Source: Sporosarcina sp. ACRSM (GTDB taxonomy: Bacteria; Bacillota; Bacilli; Bacillales_A; Planococcaceae). From it: 38,271 nucleotides of DNA. The notes beneath the pieces were generated by a model. That model made no database searches. It was not told where the DNA came from and saw nothing but the letters and a program-made list of their open reading frames with translations. This document shows, piece by piece, positions 22,964-31,153 of this stretch (within the stretch, counting starts at the first letter, position 1; every line of letters starts with the position of its first letter). Both the position numbers and the translations under genes were made by a program. The DNA is taken from contig NZ_JAKRNU010000020.1 in NCBI RefSeq assembly GCF_022346545.1, positions 1 through 38,271 on the forward strand, written 5' to 3'.

Positions 22964-23417
22964 CACCTTTTTAAAAATAATTCGGAATACATGGAAACCT
23001 GACACTACACTGAAAGTCTAAAAAGACCGATAATAAGGGCTGTATTGTCTAAATAAGTTTTTGTGTTCCTAGATGACAAATAAAAGCGTCGCCCACCTGC
23101 CTAAACTTGAAATCTCTTGGCATCGACTTTTTAGCAACTCAAGCCTTCATCATGTTCCAGCAACAAAAAAGAGTTCCTGAACAACCTATTTTCGTTGCTT
23201 ATTGAAAGAACGAATTCATTTTATTCAGCTCAGTGCCTGCAACTGATAATGTCTCTGTGATCTTTGTTTCTACACAGCAATCTCACACATTTAAACTTAA
23301 TGCAACACAATATATAAAATGTGGTTGAAAGCACTTAAGTAAAATGGCGCTCCAATAGTCTAGTTGCCCCCATTCATAGTTATCTATAATTCGAGGTTTT
23401 ATAATTTTCTTGACGAC
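22964..23417. other. 454-bp intergenic stretch without a recognised gene
   Basis: AT-rich, stop-dense in all frames. Short dyads only (for example GTCT-AAAA-AGAC near 23018-23029). I see no ribosome site with a credible ORF, no repeat unit shared with the other elements of the window and no clear mobile-element end. It may be a decayed gene. Confidence 0.4.
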
Positions 23418-23446
23418 AAAAAAGACCGAACCCATAGTGGATTCAG
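23418..23446 (-). terminator. Terminator of the catalase gene
   Basis: On the minus strand CTGAATCC (23446-23439) pairs with GGGTTCGG (23433-23426) using two G-U pairs, then TCTTTTTT. The stem begins within the stop codon. Confidence 0.75.
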
Positions 23447-24807
23447 CCTGAATGTTTATCGATTTCCCGAGCAACCCGCTCTCCCATTTCCGGCGATGCA
23501 TTATACAGATAGGTTAAAACAATGCGCCGCGTTTCAGTAGATATGCCCGCAAGATCAGCGGAAAGATTATGAATCAAGTGGTCTTTTTGTACAGGGGAAA
23601 GGCCATGATAAAATTGGCCGGCTTGTGTAAAGTCATCCTGCTTCGGCAATCCGGACCGGACGAGATGACCTTCCACATATCTCCCTTTCCCACTCGTTAC
23701 AAGAGAAGCTGGTGACCAATTTTTCTGATGGTTGATTGGTATTTTGCGGAAATCCGGTCCAAGTCGGTGACGCTGGGAATCCCAGTAAATATTGGCCCGC
23801 CCTTGTAGCATCTTGTCATCTGACAACTCGGCCCCTTCCAATAGATTCGCCGGGGAAAATGCCACTTTTTCTACTTGCTCCATATAATTTTCCGGATTCC
23901 GGTTCAATGTCAGGCGACCAACTGGTAAAAGGGGATACTGCCGTTCATCCCAAACCTTCGTATCATCCAATGGATCATAAGGAAGGATATCTGCATCATT
24001 CGGATTCATTAATTGTACATAGAGCCCATATTCAACAGGTTCTCCCTTTGCAATGGCATCATATAGGTCCTGACCTGCAATATCGGGATTTTTCCCATTC
24101 CACTGGGCGGCTTCTTGACTGTCGATATACTGCTCCCCCGCGTAAGGAATCCAGTGGTATTTTACAAAAGTACGAACGCCTTGCCCATTCCGCCACACAA
24201 AGGTGTTCACACTATGCCCCGGCATATGACGGAAGCTTTTCAATGTCCCCATATCCGAGTATAGCCGAACGACAAAATGGGTGGCCTCGGGCGCTCTTGC
24301 TATGAAGCTCCAAAACCGTTCGGGATCCATCAAGTTATTAACCGGGGAGGGTAATAAACCTTGAATAGCTTCTGGAAAGCGCATGGCATCCCGAACTAAA
24401 AATACAGGAATATGATTGCAAACCAAATCAAAAATACCTTCTCCTGTATAAAACTTGGTCGAAAACCCGCGCACATTGCGGGAAGTATCCGGAGTGCCTT
24501 TATTACTGACAGCAAGCGAAAAACGCACCGTCACCGGAACTTGCTGTCCTGACTGTTGTAAAAAGGAAAGCTTCGTATATTTGGCCATAGGATTGACAGT
24601 CTCAAAATATCCGAAAGCACCAAAGCCTTTCACATGCACCGGTCTTTCCAGTATTTTTGAATGAATAAACGTCTCCAATGTTTCATGCAAAACACTGTCC
24701 TGCTCTAACACAGGACCTCTTTCCCCTACAGTTTGCGAATGCATTTCCTGTGCACGATTGTTTCGACGCGTAGAAGAACCCGTTTCACGCCCCTTGTTAT
24801 CTCTCAT
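23443..24807 (-). CDS. Catalase (heme, monofunctional)
   Basis: Splits hydrogen peroxide to water and oxygen. The 454-residue protein keeps the distal His in RPVHVKGFGAFGYFE, a substrate-site Asn in CNHIPVFLVRD (usual NNxP is NHIP here) and the heme-ligand Tyr with its Arg in RANIYWDSQRHRLGP. An unusual lead of about 20 polar residues (MRDNKGRETGSS) precedes the core. ATG 24807-24805 has AGGAGG 8 bases upstream; the open frame continues 179 codons further upstream without a family match, so the long frame is rejected. It is divergent from the alkylation repair genes. The exact clade is unclear. Confidence 0.9.
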   Translation of the reverse strand: MRDNKGRETGSSTRRNNRAQEMHSQTVGERGPVLEQDSVLHETLETFIHSKILERPVHVKGFGAFGYFETVNPMAKYTKLSFLQQSGQQVPVTVRFSLAVSNKGTPDTSRNVRGFSTKFYTGEGIFDLVCNHIPVFLVRDAMRFPEAIQGLLPSPVNNLMDPERFWSFIARAPEATHFVVRLYSDMGTLKSFRHMPGHSVNTFVWRNGQGVRTFVKYHWIPYAGEQYIDSQEAAQWNGKNPDIAGQDLYDAIAKGEPVEYGLYVQLMNPNDADILPYDPLDDTKVWDERQYPLLPVGRLTLNRNPENYMEQVEKVAFSPANLLEGAELSDDKMLQGRANIYWDSQRHRLGPDFRKIPINHQKNWSPASLVTSGKGRYVEGHLVRSGLPKQDDFTQAGQFYHGLSPVQKDHLIHNLSADLAGISTETRRIVLTYLYNASPEMGERVAREIDKHSG

Positions 24808-24953
24808 CACTCCTGCCTCCTGTACCCGCCAATTCATTCCCTCAGATACACTATTATTTATGTGGGACTTTATTGGATTATGAATCATGGAGAAAGAGCG
24901 GGTATACTGGAAATAGAAATGCCAACTAAAAATCCTATCGGAGGAACATGAAA

Positions 24954-25466
24954 ATGGACCAAAACAATGAAAAAATTGTCTATTGGACATTGTTAAATCA
25001 TGGACAATGGAAGATGTATATTGCCGCCACAGAAAAAGGGCTCTGTTATGTCGGGCCTCAAAATTCCCCTTTCGATGAGCTTGCTGCATGGACAAATAAA
25101 CGACTTCCCGACCACCATCTAGTAGAAGATGAACTGACTGTGAAGCCCTATGCAGTTGAATTGATCGACTATATCGAAGGGAAACGCAAAGAATTCTCAT
25201 TACCTTTGGATCTCCATGGCACTGTGTTTCAACAAACGGTCTGGAAAGCGTTGCAAGAAATACCGTACGGCCAAACGGTTTCCTACACAAACATTGCAGA
25301 AAGCATCCAAAAACCACAAGCAGTGCGTGCCGTCGGAACAGCAATTGGCGCCAATCCAGTTTTAATCATCGTCCCTTGTCATCGCGTCATTGGGAAAAAT
25401 GGAAAATTGACAGGCTTTCGGGGCGGCTTGGACATGAAAAAGCAATTATTAGCATTGGAAAAATGA
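24954..25466 (+). CDS. ogt: Methylated-DNA--protein-cysteine methyltransferase (Ogt type)
   Basis: A suicide repair protein of about 170 residues that takes methyl groups from O6-methylguanine onto its active Cys in IVPCHRVIG (near residues 140-146), with the DNA-binding helix motif GTVFQQTVWKALQEIPYG and YTNIAESIQKPQAVRAVGTA ahead of it. A short N-terminal ribonuclease-like domain precedes, as in Ogt. GGAGG (24940-24944) is 9 bases from ATG 24954 and only 3 from ATG 24948; I chose the former. It is followed, almost without gap, by an AlkD-like gene: a pair for alkylation damage. Confidence 0.93.
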   Translation: MDQNNEKIVYWTLLNHGQWKMYIAATEKGLCYVGPQNSPFDELAAWTNKRLPDHHLVEDELTVKPYAVELIDYIEGKRKEFSLPLDLHGTVFQQTVWKALQEIPYGQTVSYTNIAESIQKPQAVRAVGTAIGANPVLIIVPCHRVIGKNGKLTGFRGGLDMKKQLLALEK

Positions 25467-25478
25467 TGAGGTGCAATG

Positions 25479-26162
25479 ATGGAAAATAATTATCGTCAAC
25501 AAATTTTCGAACTCATTGATGAAGATTATCAAAAGTTTGCCTCCAAGCTGATACCTACAATCGATAATGTTTTAGGGGTCCGGTTGCCGGCACTACGCAA
25601 AATTGCCAAGGAGATTGCCAAAAGTGATTGGCGTACGTATTTGGAAACCACCGAAAGTGAGTATTTTGAGGACGTCATGCTACAAGGAATGGTCCTTGGC
25701 TATGTAAAAGCGGATATCGAGGAAATTTTATCTTATATCACTGCATTTGTCCCTAAGATTGATAATTGGTCGGTTTGTGACAGCTTCTGCATTGGCTTGA
25801 AGTTTACAAAGGTCAATCAGGAACGTGTTTGGGAATACTTGCAGCCTTATTTATCTTCTGAAAAAGAATATGAAATACGATTCGGCGTTGTCATGCTCCT
25901 GAACTATTACATTGACGATGCCTATATTGACAAGGTCCTTCAATCGCTCGATCGGATCAAGCATGAAGGCTATTATGTGAAAATGGCGGTTGCGTGGGCC
26001 ATTTCCATCTGTTACGTGAAACTCCCTGAACTGACGATGAGTTATTTGAACAAGAATACACTTGACGATTTCACCTATAATAAAGCCTTACAAAAAATCA
26101 CAGAGTCTTACCGCGTCGACAAGGAAACAAAAGAACAAATTCGGAGTATGAAGCGCAAATAA
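25479..26162 (+). CDS. AlkD-like DNA alkylation repair glycosylase
   Basis: A 227-residue all-helical HEAT-like protein that removes N3/N7-alkylated purines. The conserved DNA-contact and catalytic stretch IDNWSVCDSF has the Trp and Asp four residues apart as in AlkD (Trp109 and Asp113), and VAWAISICY later supplies the second Trp (Trp187 in AlkD). GAGGTG (25468-25473) lies 5 bases from ATG 25479; the first ATG at 25476 is too close. The ogt stop is only about 12 bases upstream, so the two genes are probably co-translated. Confidence 0.88.
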   Translation: MENNYRQQIFELIDEDYQKFASKLIPTIDNVLGVRLPALRKIAKEIAKSDWRTYLETTESEYFEDVMLQGMVLGYVKADIEEILSYITAFVPKIDNWSVCDSFCIGLKFTKVNQERVWEYLQPYLSSEKEYEIRFGVVMLLNYYIDDAYIDKVLQSLDRIKHEGYYVKMAVAWAISICYVKLPELTMSYLNKNTLDDFTYNKALQKITESYRVDKETKEQIRSMKRK

Positions 26163-26173
26163 ATCATCATTTG

Positions 26174-26202
26174 TTGCTTTTCGCATATTCCTCTTTTATA
26201 CT
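26174..26202 (+). promoter_or_regulatory. Sigma-A promoter of yqeY
   Basis: TTGCTT (26174-26179), a 17-base spacer and TATACT (26197-26202), about 30 bases upstream of the yqeY start. Confidence 0.65.
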
Positions 26203-26232
26203 TTTAAACACTAAGTGGGAGGCGATCGAAAA

Positions 26233-26658
26233 ATGTTAAAGACAACTGTATTCGAACAATTGAAAAAGGCCATGAGGGAAAAAGATACGCTTTCTAAAGG
26301 TGTACTAACCTTATTGAAGTCAGCGCTAGATCTTGCCGAAAAAGAAAAAGGTGAAGCCCTTTCAACCGAAGAAGAAACAGCCATCGTCAATCGGGAAATC
26401 AAGCAGACGAATCAGGCTCTAGAAGGTGCACAAAAAGCACAACGAGACGACTTGATCCAACAGGAAGAAGCAAAATTAGTACTGCTCAAAAGCTTCTTAC
26501 CAAAACAACTGAGCGAAGACGAAATCGTAGCGCTATTGACAGAAGCCGGAATCACCAAAGGCATGAACATGGGTGAAGCCATGAAAATTGCAAAACCATT
26601 GCTTGCTGGGAAAACAGACGGTGGAACGATGTCGAAAGTTGTAAAAAGCTTAATTTGA
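26233..26658 (+). CDS. yqeY: YqeY/GatB-like domain protein
   Basis: A 141-residue, mostly helical protein of the GatB/YqeY family, found alone in most Bacillales. The domain resembles the C-terminal tRNA-binding part of the amidotransferase subunit GatB. The pattern of a helical N half (LLKSALDLAEKEKG) and a C half with FLPKQLSEDEIVALL and KTDGGTMSKVVKSLI at the very end matches the family. Its role, possibly in tRNA-related processes, is not defined. ATG 26233 is set by GGGAGG 10 bases upstream. A terminator follows. Confidence 0.95.
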   Translation: MLKTTVFEQLKKAMREKDTLSKGVLTLLKSALDLAEKEKGEALSTEEETAIVNREIKQTNQALEGAQKAQRDDLIQQEEAKLVLLKSFLPKQLSEDEIVALLTEAGITKGMNMGEAMKIAKPLLAGKTDGGTMSKVVKSLI

Positions 26659-26665
26659 TTATGAT

Positions 26666-26704
26666 AAAACGAACCTCACTGCTTTGGGAGGTTCGTTTTG
26701 TTTT
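26666..26704 (+). terminator. Terminator of yqeY
   Basis: AAAACGAACCTC (26666-26677) with GAGGTTCGTTTT (26688-26699), then GTTTT. It can also end the symporter transcript from the other strand. Confidence 0.9.
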
Positions 26705-26733
26705 AACAACATCCGTATTACAACCTATTCATA

Positions 26734-28164
26734 TCACGAGTCAATCCGATCCACCCCGCTGCTAACATTCCCTTGGTAATCAGGGACTGATTGTTTCTGA
26801 TATTGGCCAACCAGCGAAACAAGTACCATGACAACAACACTGGTTGCAATCCCATACAGGATAGGATTGGTCGATGATATCCCTTCGATAGCGAGGCCGG
26901 TCAGGATTGTGATGGTACTAGCGATAATCGAGTAAAAAGCAGCTTTCGCCGTCGCCTTTTTCCAGAAGAATCCAAGAATAACAGGTACAAAAACGGCCCC
27001 TGATAATACGGCATACGCCACGTCAAGAGCAACAAGTACATTTTGAATCCAAAGTGCGAAAACAATCGTTGCAATACCAATGATGGATGTAACAGTTCTT
27101 GAAAGAATCAGGAATTGTTTATCTTTGATGTTTTTGAAAAAGTAGGTTTTTAGGATATCATTCGTAATTAATGTAGAGGAAGCAAGTAATGTTCCTGATG
27201 CTGTGGACATCAAGGCCGAAATGACACCTGCGAGTACAAAGCCAAGAATACCGACTGGAAGCGTTTCTGTAGCCATGCTAGCGAAAGCATTTTGAGTGTC
27301 TTGGAGATTCGGCAGGACGATAAATGCACACATTCCGATTACACTTATAGCTAATCCATACAACAAGCTATAAATTCCGGCAAAGACAGTTCCCGTACGG
27401 GCAATTTTGATTGTTTTCGCAGTAAAAACACGTTGCCAAATGTCTTGAGCCACTACCATACCAAGCCCAAACAATAAGAAATAGTGAAATATTTGAGTTG
27501 AGCCGATTCCAGAAAGACTGAAATACGTATTTGGCAACTGAAGCGAAAGTTGACTCCAACCTCCTGCACTCGATATGCTCATGGGTAGCATGAAAACGAA
27601 AATTCCAATCGTCATGACTAAAAATTGAACGATATCCGTCATGGTAACCGACCACATGCCCCCGAGTATCGTATAAAAAAGAACGACTCCTCCGCCGACA
27701 AGCATCGATATAGTCAAATTCCAGCCAATCAATACGTTTAAAATTGTTCCCATTCCTATAACTTGAGTCACCGTCACCATCATCGCATAAATGGAAGCGA
27801 CAAGAGCGCTGATTAATTGTGTCTGCGCATTAAAACGCTTCCCTAAAAATTCACTAATCGTCATTACTTTGAAATTTGTGATGCGTTTAATGAGAAAGAG
27901 ACCAAGTAGCATGATGCCAAAGCCGAGCATGAATACAAGCCACATACCGGATAATCCATATTTGTAACCGAGTTGCGCCGATCCAATTGTGGAAGCGCCT
28001 CCAAGAATGACGGCCGTTAGACAGCCAAAATACATAAAAAACCCTAGATTTCTCCCGGCTAATATGTAGTCTTCCGCTGTCTTCGCCCTCCTGGATCCAA
28101 TTATCCCCACCCCGACCAGCACAGCAAAATATCCAACCATTATTAAAACATCAATTATATTCAC
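26734..28164 (-). CDS. Sodium:solute symporter (SSS family)
   Basis: A 476-residue Na+-coupled uptake permease with about thirteen membrane helices. The family signature motif region is visible as ISALMSTASGTLLASSTLITNDILKTYF near 312-339, and the N-terminal DYILAGRNLGFFMYFGCLTAVILGGASTIGSA is typical. SSS members take up amino acids, urea, polyamines or sugars. It starts at GTG 28164 after GGAGAG. It lies 190 bases downstream of a ureohydrolase in the same direction, so a guanidino compound or polyamine could be its substrate (inference from context). Confidence 0.9.
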   Translation of the reverse strand: MNIIDVLIMVGYFAVLVGVGIIGSRRAKTAEDYILAGRNLGFFMYFGCLTAVILGGASTIGSAQLGYKYGLSGMWLVFMLGFGIMLLGLFLIKRITNFKVMTISEFLGKRFNAQTQLISALVASIYAMMVTVTQVIGMGTILNVLIGWNLTISMLVGGGVVLFYTILGGMWSVTMTDIVQFLVMTIGIFVFMLPMSISSAGGWSQLSLQLPNTYFSLSGIGSTQIFHYFLLFGLGMVVAQDIWQRVFTAKTIKIARTGTVFAGIYSLLYGLAISVIGMCAFIVLPNLQDTQNAFASMATETLPVGILGFVLAGVISALMSTASGTLLASSTLITNDILKTYFFKNIKDKQFLILSRTVTSIIGIATIVFALWIQNVLVALDVAYAVLSGAVFVPVILGFFWKKATAKAAFYSIIASTITILTGLAIEGISSTNPILYGIATSVVVMVLVSLVGQYQKQSVPDYQGNVSSGVDRIDS

Positions 28165-28290
28165 TGACTAACCACTCTCCATAGAATAGATTCTTGTCAA
28201 TTACCGAGTTAGACGGCATGAAATAATCTCCATCGTCTAAGAGGATAACGCGAGTACGGTAAACAATTTTAAATATTCGGTCTTATAGAT

Positions 28291-28332
28291 GTACAAGAAT
28301 GATACATAGTAGATTATGTCTCATTCTTGTAC
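28291..28332. repeat. 12-bp perfect inverted repeat between ureohydrolase and symporter genes
   Basis: GTACAAGAATGA (28291-28302) and TCATTCTTGTAC (28321-28332) with a partly paired loop. No U tract follows, so it may be a processing or stability hairpin, or an operator. Confidence 0.5.
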
Positions 28333-28354
28333 GATTAGAAAATTGGTTTGTCAT

Positions 28355-29332
28355 TCATTCGGATTGATTGGAAGCTGAATGTACTAACGACTGCAGACGC
28401 TTTTTCTTCAACGCTGTCAACGTAATCATTTCGTACATCACAGCAGATGCCAATGCAGCTGTAATTTCACTACTGTCATAAGTCGGTAGAACCTCCACTA
28501 AATCAAATCCAACAATGTCGAGTCCATCTAAACCTCTCACGTACTCTAGCGCTTCATAGCTTGTCGGTCCACCGACTTCAGGTGTACCCGTACCTGGAGC
28601 ATACGCCGGATCAACAAAGTCAATATCATAAGAAACAAATACAGGTCGATCCCCAACACGAGATTGGATGCGTCGCATGACTTCTGCGAATCCAATCTCC
28701 CTCACTTCTTTCATCGGAATTACTTCAAAGCCTAATTTCCGAGCATCTTCTATATCATCCGGGCTATAAAGCGGACCACGCATCCCCACCTGAATCGAAT
28801 GGTCAACATCCAGAAGCCCTTCTTCTACTGCACGGCGAAACGGTGTGCCATGCATATACTTTTCTCCGTAATAATCATCCCATGTATCACCATGAGAATC
28901 GAAATGAACAAGTGCAACCGGACCATATTTTTTGTGAAAAGCACGCAGGTTTCCTAGCGAAATGGAGTGGTCGCCCCCCATTATAATGGGAGTGATTCCT
29001 TTTTCCAGAATAGGCCCAAGTTCCGCAACCATGTTATCGTATGTACGATGGATATTCCCAGGGATGACATCAATATCCCCGTAGTCGACACCGGAACAGT
29101 ATTCAAAAATATCAATATCCATATCCGGATTGTAAGGGCGAAGCAAGACTGAAGAATTACGTATATGTTGCGGGCCATATCGTTGTCCCGTTCTATTTGA
29201 AGCTGCTGTATCAAAAGGAACGCCTAATACAACAAAATCTACATGATCTGTCGTCTTAATTTGTTCTAATCTCATGAATGTACGTATACCACAAAAACGT
29301 GGTGATTTCGAAGAGTCTTTTGGTTGATACAT
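28355..29332 (-). CDS. Ureohydrolase of the agmatinase / guanidinobutyrase family
   Basis: A 325-residue Mn-dependent hydrolase that cuts a guanidino group to give urea and an amine. Metal ligands are visible as GGDHSIS, DSHGDTWDDY (Ser in place of the usual Ala of DAHxD) and SYDIDFVDPAYAPGTGTP. The N-terminal RYGPQHIRNSSVLLRPYNP block and the DTWDDYYGEKYMHGTPFRR segment fit the agmatinase/guanidinobutyrase branch; the exact substrate is open. ATG 29332 has GGGGG 7 bases upstream; the GTG one codon earlier is less well placed. A sigma-54 promoter lies upstream and the activator gene sits behind it. Confidence 0.85.
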   Translation of the reverse strand: MYQPKDSSKSPRFCGIRTFMRLEQIKTTDHVDFVVLGVPFDTAASNRTGQRYGPQHIRNSSVLLRPYNPDMDIDIFEYCSGVDYGDIDVIPGNIHRTYDNMVAELGPILEKGITPIIMGGDHSISLGNLRAFHKKYGPVALVHFDSHGDTWDDYYGEKYMHGTPFRRAVEEGLLDVDHSIQVGMRGPLYSPDDIEDARKLGFEVIPMKEVREIGFAEVMRRIQSRVGDRPVFVSYDIDFVDPAYAPGTGTPEVGGPTSYEALEYVRGLDGLDIVGFDLVEVLPTYDSSEITAALASAVMYEMITLTALKKKRLQSLVHSASNQSE

Positions 29333-29380
29333 CACAATTCCCCCAGTTTTCTAAAAATTTTTGCATCCAACTTTATAAAT

Positions 29381-29394
29381 GCAAGAACTATGCC
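29381..29394 (-). promoter_or_regulatory. Sigma-54 (-24/-12) promoter of the ureohydrolase gene
   Basis: On the minus strand TTGGCATAGTTCTTGCA carries GG (29394-29393) and GC (29382-29381) exactly 10 bases apart, close to the TGGCAC-N5-TTGCA consensus. Transcription would start near 29369, about 37 bases upstream of the start codon. Confidence 0.85.
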
Positions 29395-29448
29395 AAAGTG
29401 AAACATTAGAAAAACAGGGGGAAATCAGCAGAATCCTCATGCAATAAC

Positions 29449-29473
29449 GCATTAACCCAATCGCCGTTAATGC
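29449..29473 (-). promoter_or_regulatory. Upstream activator site (enhancer) candidate
   Basis: GCATTAAC (29449-29456) and GTTAATGC (29466-29473) form an 8-bp perfect inverted repeat with a 9-base spacer, centred about 92 bases upstream of the sigma-54 transcription start. This is the usual distance for NtrC-type activators. Extra TGCATTA half-sites follow in the end of the activator gene (29478-29510). Confidence 0.65.
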
Positions 29474-29484
29474 CATTCTGCATT

Positions 29485-30894
29485 TTAATGCATTTTTGCA
29501 TTAATACCGTATTTCTTAAGCTTCCTAACAACCGTTGACTGATTCACGCCAAGGTATTCCGCCATTTCATATGTAGTCTTATATTGTCTAATAGCTCGCT
29601 TCAACCAACGGATTTCAACTTCCTCCAGGGCTTCTTGCAAGGTGGCACCCCTTTCCTTCAGTTCCGCAATGTGTAAGTTACCCGTTCCTGGATGGCGTTC
29701 TTGTTGGATGTAAAAGGGTAATGAGTCAGGATAAATGGTTGTTGTCTCTGCCGTAATGACAAGCCTCTCTACCATATTCTGAAGCTCACGCACATTTCCC
29801 GGCCAATCATAAGCAACAAGTTCTTCTATGGTTGCCGCATGAAAAAACTTGCTCATCGCATTTTTTTCATTGAACGTTTGTAAATAATAATGCGAAAGCA
29901 TCGCAATATCCTCTCTACGCTCTCTTAATGGAGGAATGGTTATGGATATCACGTTTAGTCTATAATAAAGGTCCTGTCGAAACTTCCCCTGTTTCACCAT
30001 TTCCTCCAAGTTCCGGTTAGTCGAGGCTATTAATCGAAAATCAATGGTTTTTGATCTTATTCCCCCTACTCGAGTAATTTCTTTCTCTTGAAGCACTTTT
30101 AGCAACTTGGCCTGAACCGGGAGTGGGAGCTCTCCAATTTCATCGAGAAATAGCGTCCCTTTATCGGCAAGCTCAATGAGTCCCGGCTTTCCTTTTTGGT
30201 TAGCACCCGTAAACGAACCTGCTTCGTAGCCAAACATTTCGGATTCGAATAAGGACTCTGGAATCGCCCCGCAATTCACCTCAATAAACGTTTCGTTTTG
30301 TCGCTGACTTCCTTTATGAAGCGCCCGGGCAAATACGGTTTTTCCTACTCCGGATTCTCCTAGAAAGACAACTGAAGCATCAGACTTTGCCACTCGCTGT
30401 ACAAGTTGCCACACTCTCTGTATAGACTTACTTTGGATGACCATATTTTCCAGGCCATGGTCTTTTTCTCTCAGTTCTTGAATTTCCGATTGATACCTTT
30501 CCATTTTTGTTCGTAATTCTTCGTAGTCCTCTTTTAAATGTTGAAGTTCTGTTAAGTCGTGTGAAAAGCTAATAACTCGAATAATCTCACCTGCTTCATC
30601 AAAGACCGGAATCCCTGTTGCCATGACCGATCGTTCGGTTGCAGTATGCTGCATTACCTGTACTTCCTTACGCTCTTCCAATACCTTTTTGGTTACAGAA
30701 GGTGAAAATACATTTTCCGCTTCAAGTTCAGTCACCGACTTCCCGATCAAGGACAAAGGATCCGCTCCATAAATGCCATTGCTATTGGGACTAGCCCTTA
30801 ACACGACCCCTTTTCCATCCGTAATGACAATGTTATCTTTTGATGCTCTTACTAGAGCATCAAGCTCAAGCTCTAACATTTCAAGCTTTTCCAT
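29485..30894 (-). CDS. Sigma-54-dependent activator (PAS, AAA+, HTH)
   Basis: A 469-residue activator. Residues 10-125 are PAS-like, then a coiled segment (120-150) and an AAA+ domain: Walker A GESGVGKT 179-186, loop GSFTGA 226-231 (Ser in place of the usual Ala), Walker B GTLFLDEIGEL. A C-terminal TyrR-like helix-turn-helix (TTYEMAEYLGVNQSTVVRKLKKYGI) binds the enhancer. It hydrolyses ATP to open the sigma-54 holoenzyme. ATG 30894 follows AGGTGA. The DNA between it and the ureohydrolase gene holds the enhancer and -24/-12 promoter. The ligand sensed by the PAS domain is not known. Confidence 0.93.
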   Translation of the reverse strand: MEKLEMLELELDALVRASKDNIVITDGKGVVLRASPNSNGIYGADPLSLIGKSVTELEAENVFSPSVTKKVLEERKEVQVMQHTATERSVMATGIPVFDEAGEIIRVISFSHDLTELQHLKEDYEELRTKMERYQSEIQELREKDHGLENMVIQSKSIQRVWQLVQRVAKSDASVVFLGESGVGKTVFARALHKGSQRQNETFIEVNCGAIPESLFESEMFGYEAGSFTGANQKGKPGLIELADKGTLFLDEIGELPLPVQAKLLKVLQEKEITRVGGIRSKTIDFRLIASTNRNLEEMVKQGKFRQDLYYRLNVISITIPPLRERREDIAMLSHYYLQTFNEKNAMSKFFHAATIEELVAYDWPGNVRELQNMVERLVITAETTTIYPDSLPFYIQQERHPGTGNLHIAELKERGATLQEALEEVEIRWLKRAIRQYKTTYEMAEYLGVNQSTVVRKLKKYGINAKMH

Positions 30895-31110
30895 ATAATC
30901 ACCTATCTTTCTTTAAATGTTCATTGCCTGTTTAAGACATTCTGGCAATTGGCATTCTATTTACAGCGTCTATCGTCCTCGCCATATGTCCCTATTCCAA
31001 AAACCTAAAAAATCAAACGATTGAGTATTCTATTATTTATCATACTTGAATTCTCAAGGAAAGTTTATATTGTGACAGAAAAACCCTCACTTTCTATAAC
31101 TGTAGAATTG

Positions 31111-31153
31111 AAAAGTACCGGGTTCCAAATCAAGCTCGGAACCCGGTACTTTT
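31111..31153 (-). terminator. Terminator of the DUF3221 lipoprotein gene
   Basis: A 16-bp stem (AAAAGTACCGGGTTCC, 31111-31126, with GGAACCCGGTACTTTT, 31138-31153) with an 11-base loop starting at the stop codon, with U4 in the stem end on the minus strand. Confidence 0.85.

Noticed and set aside
24808..25344. In-frame N-terminal extension of the catalase ORF by 179 codons
   Set aside because: Low-complexity, not catalase-like; the AGGAGG site supports ATG 24807, and the extension covers the ogt start on the other strand.
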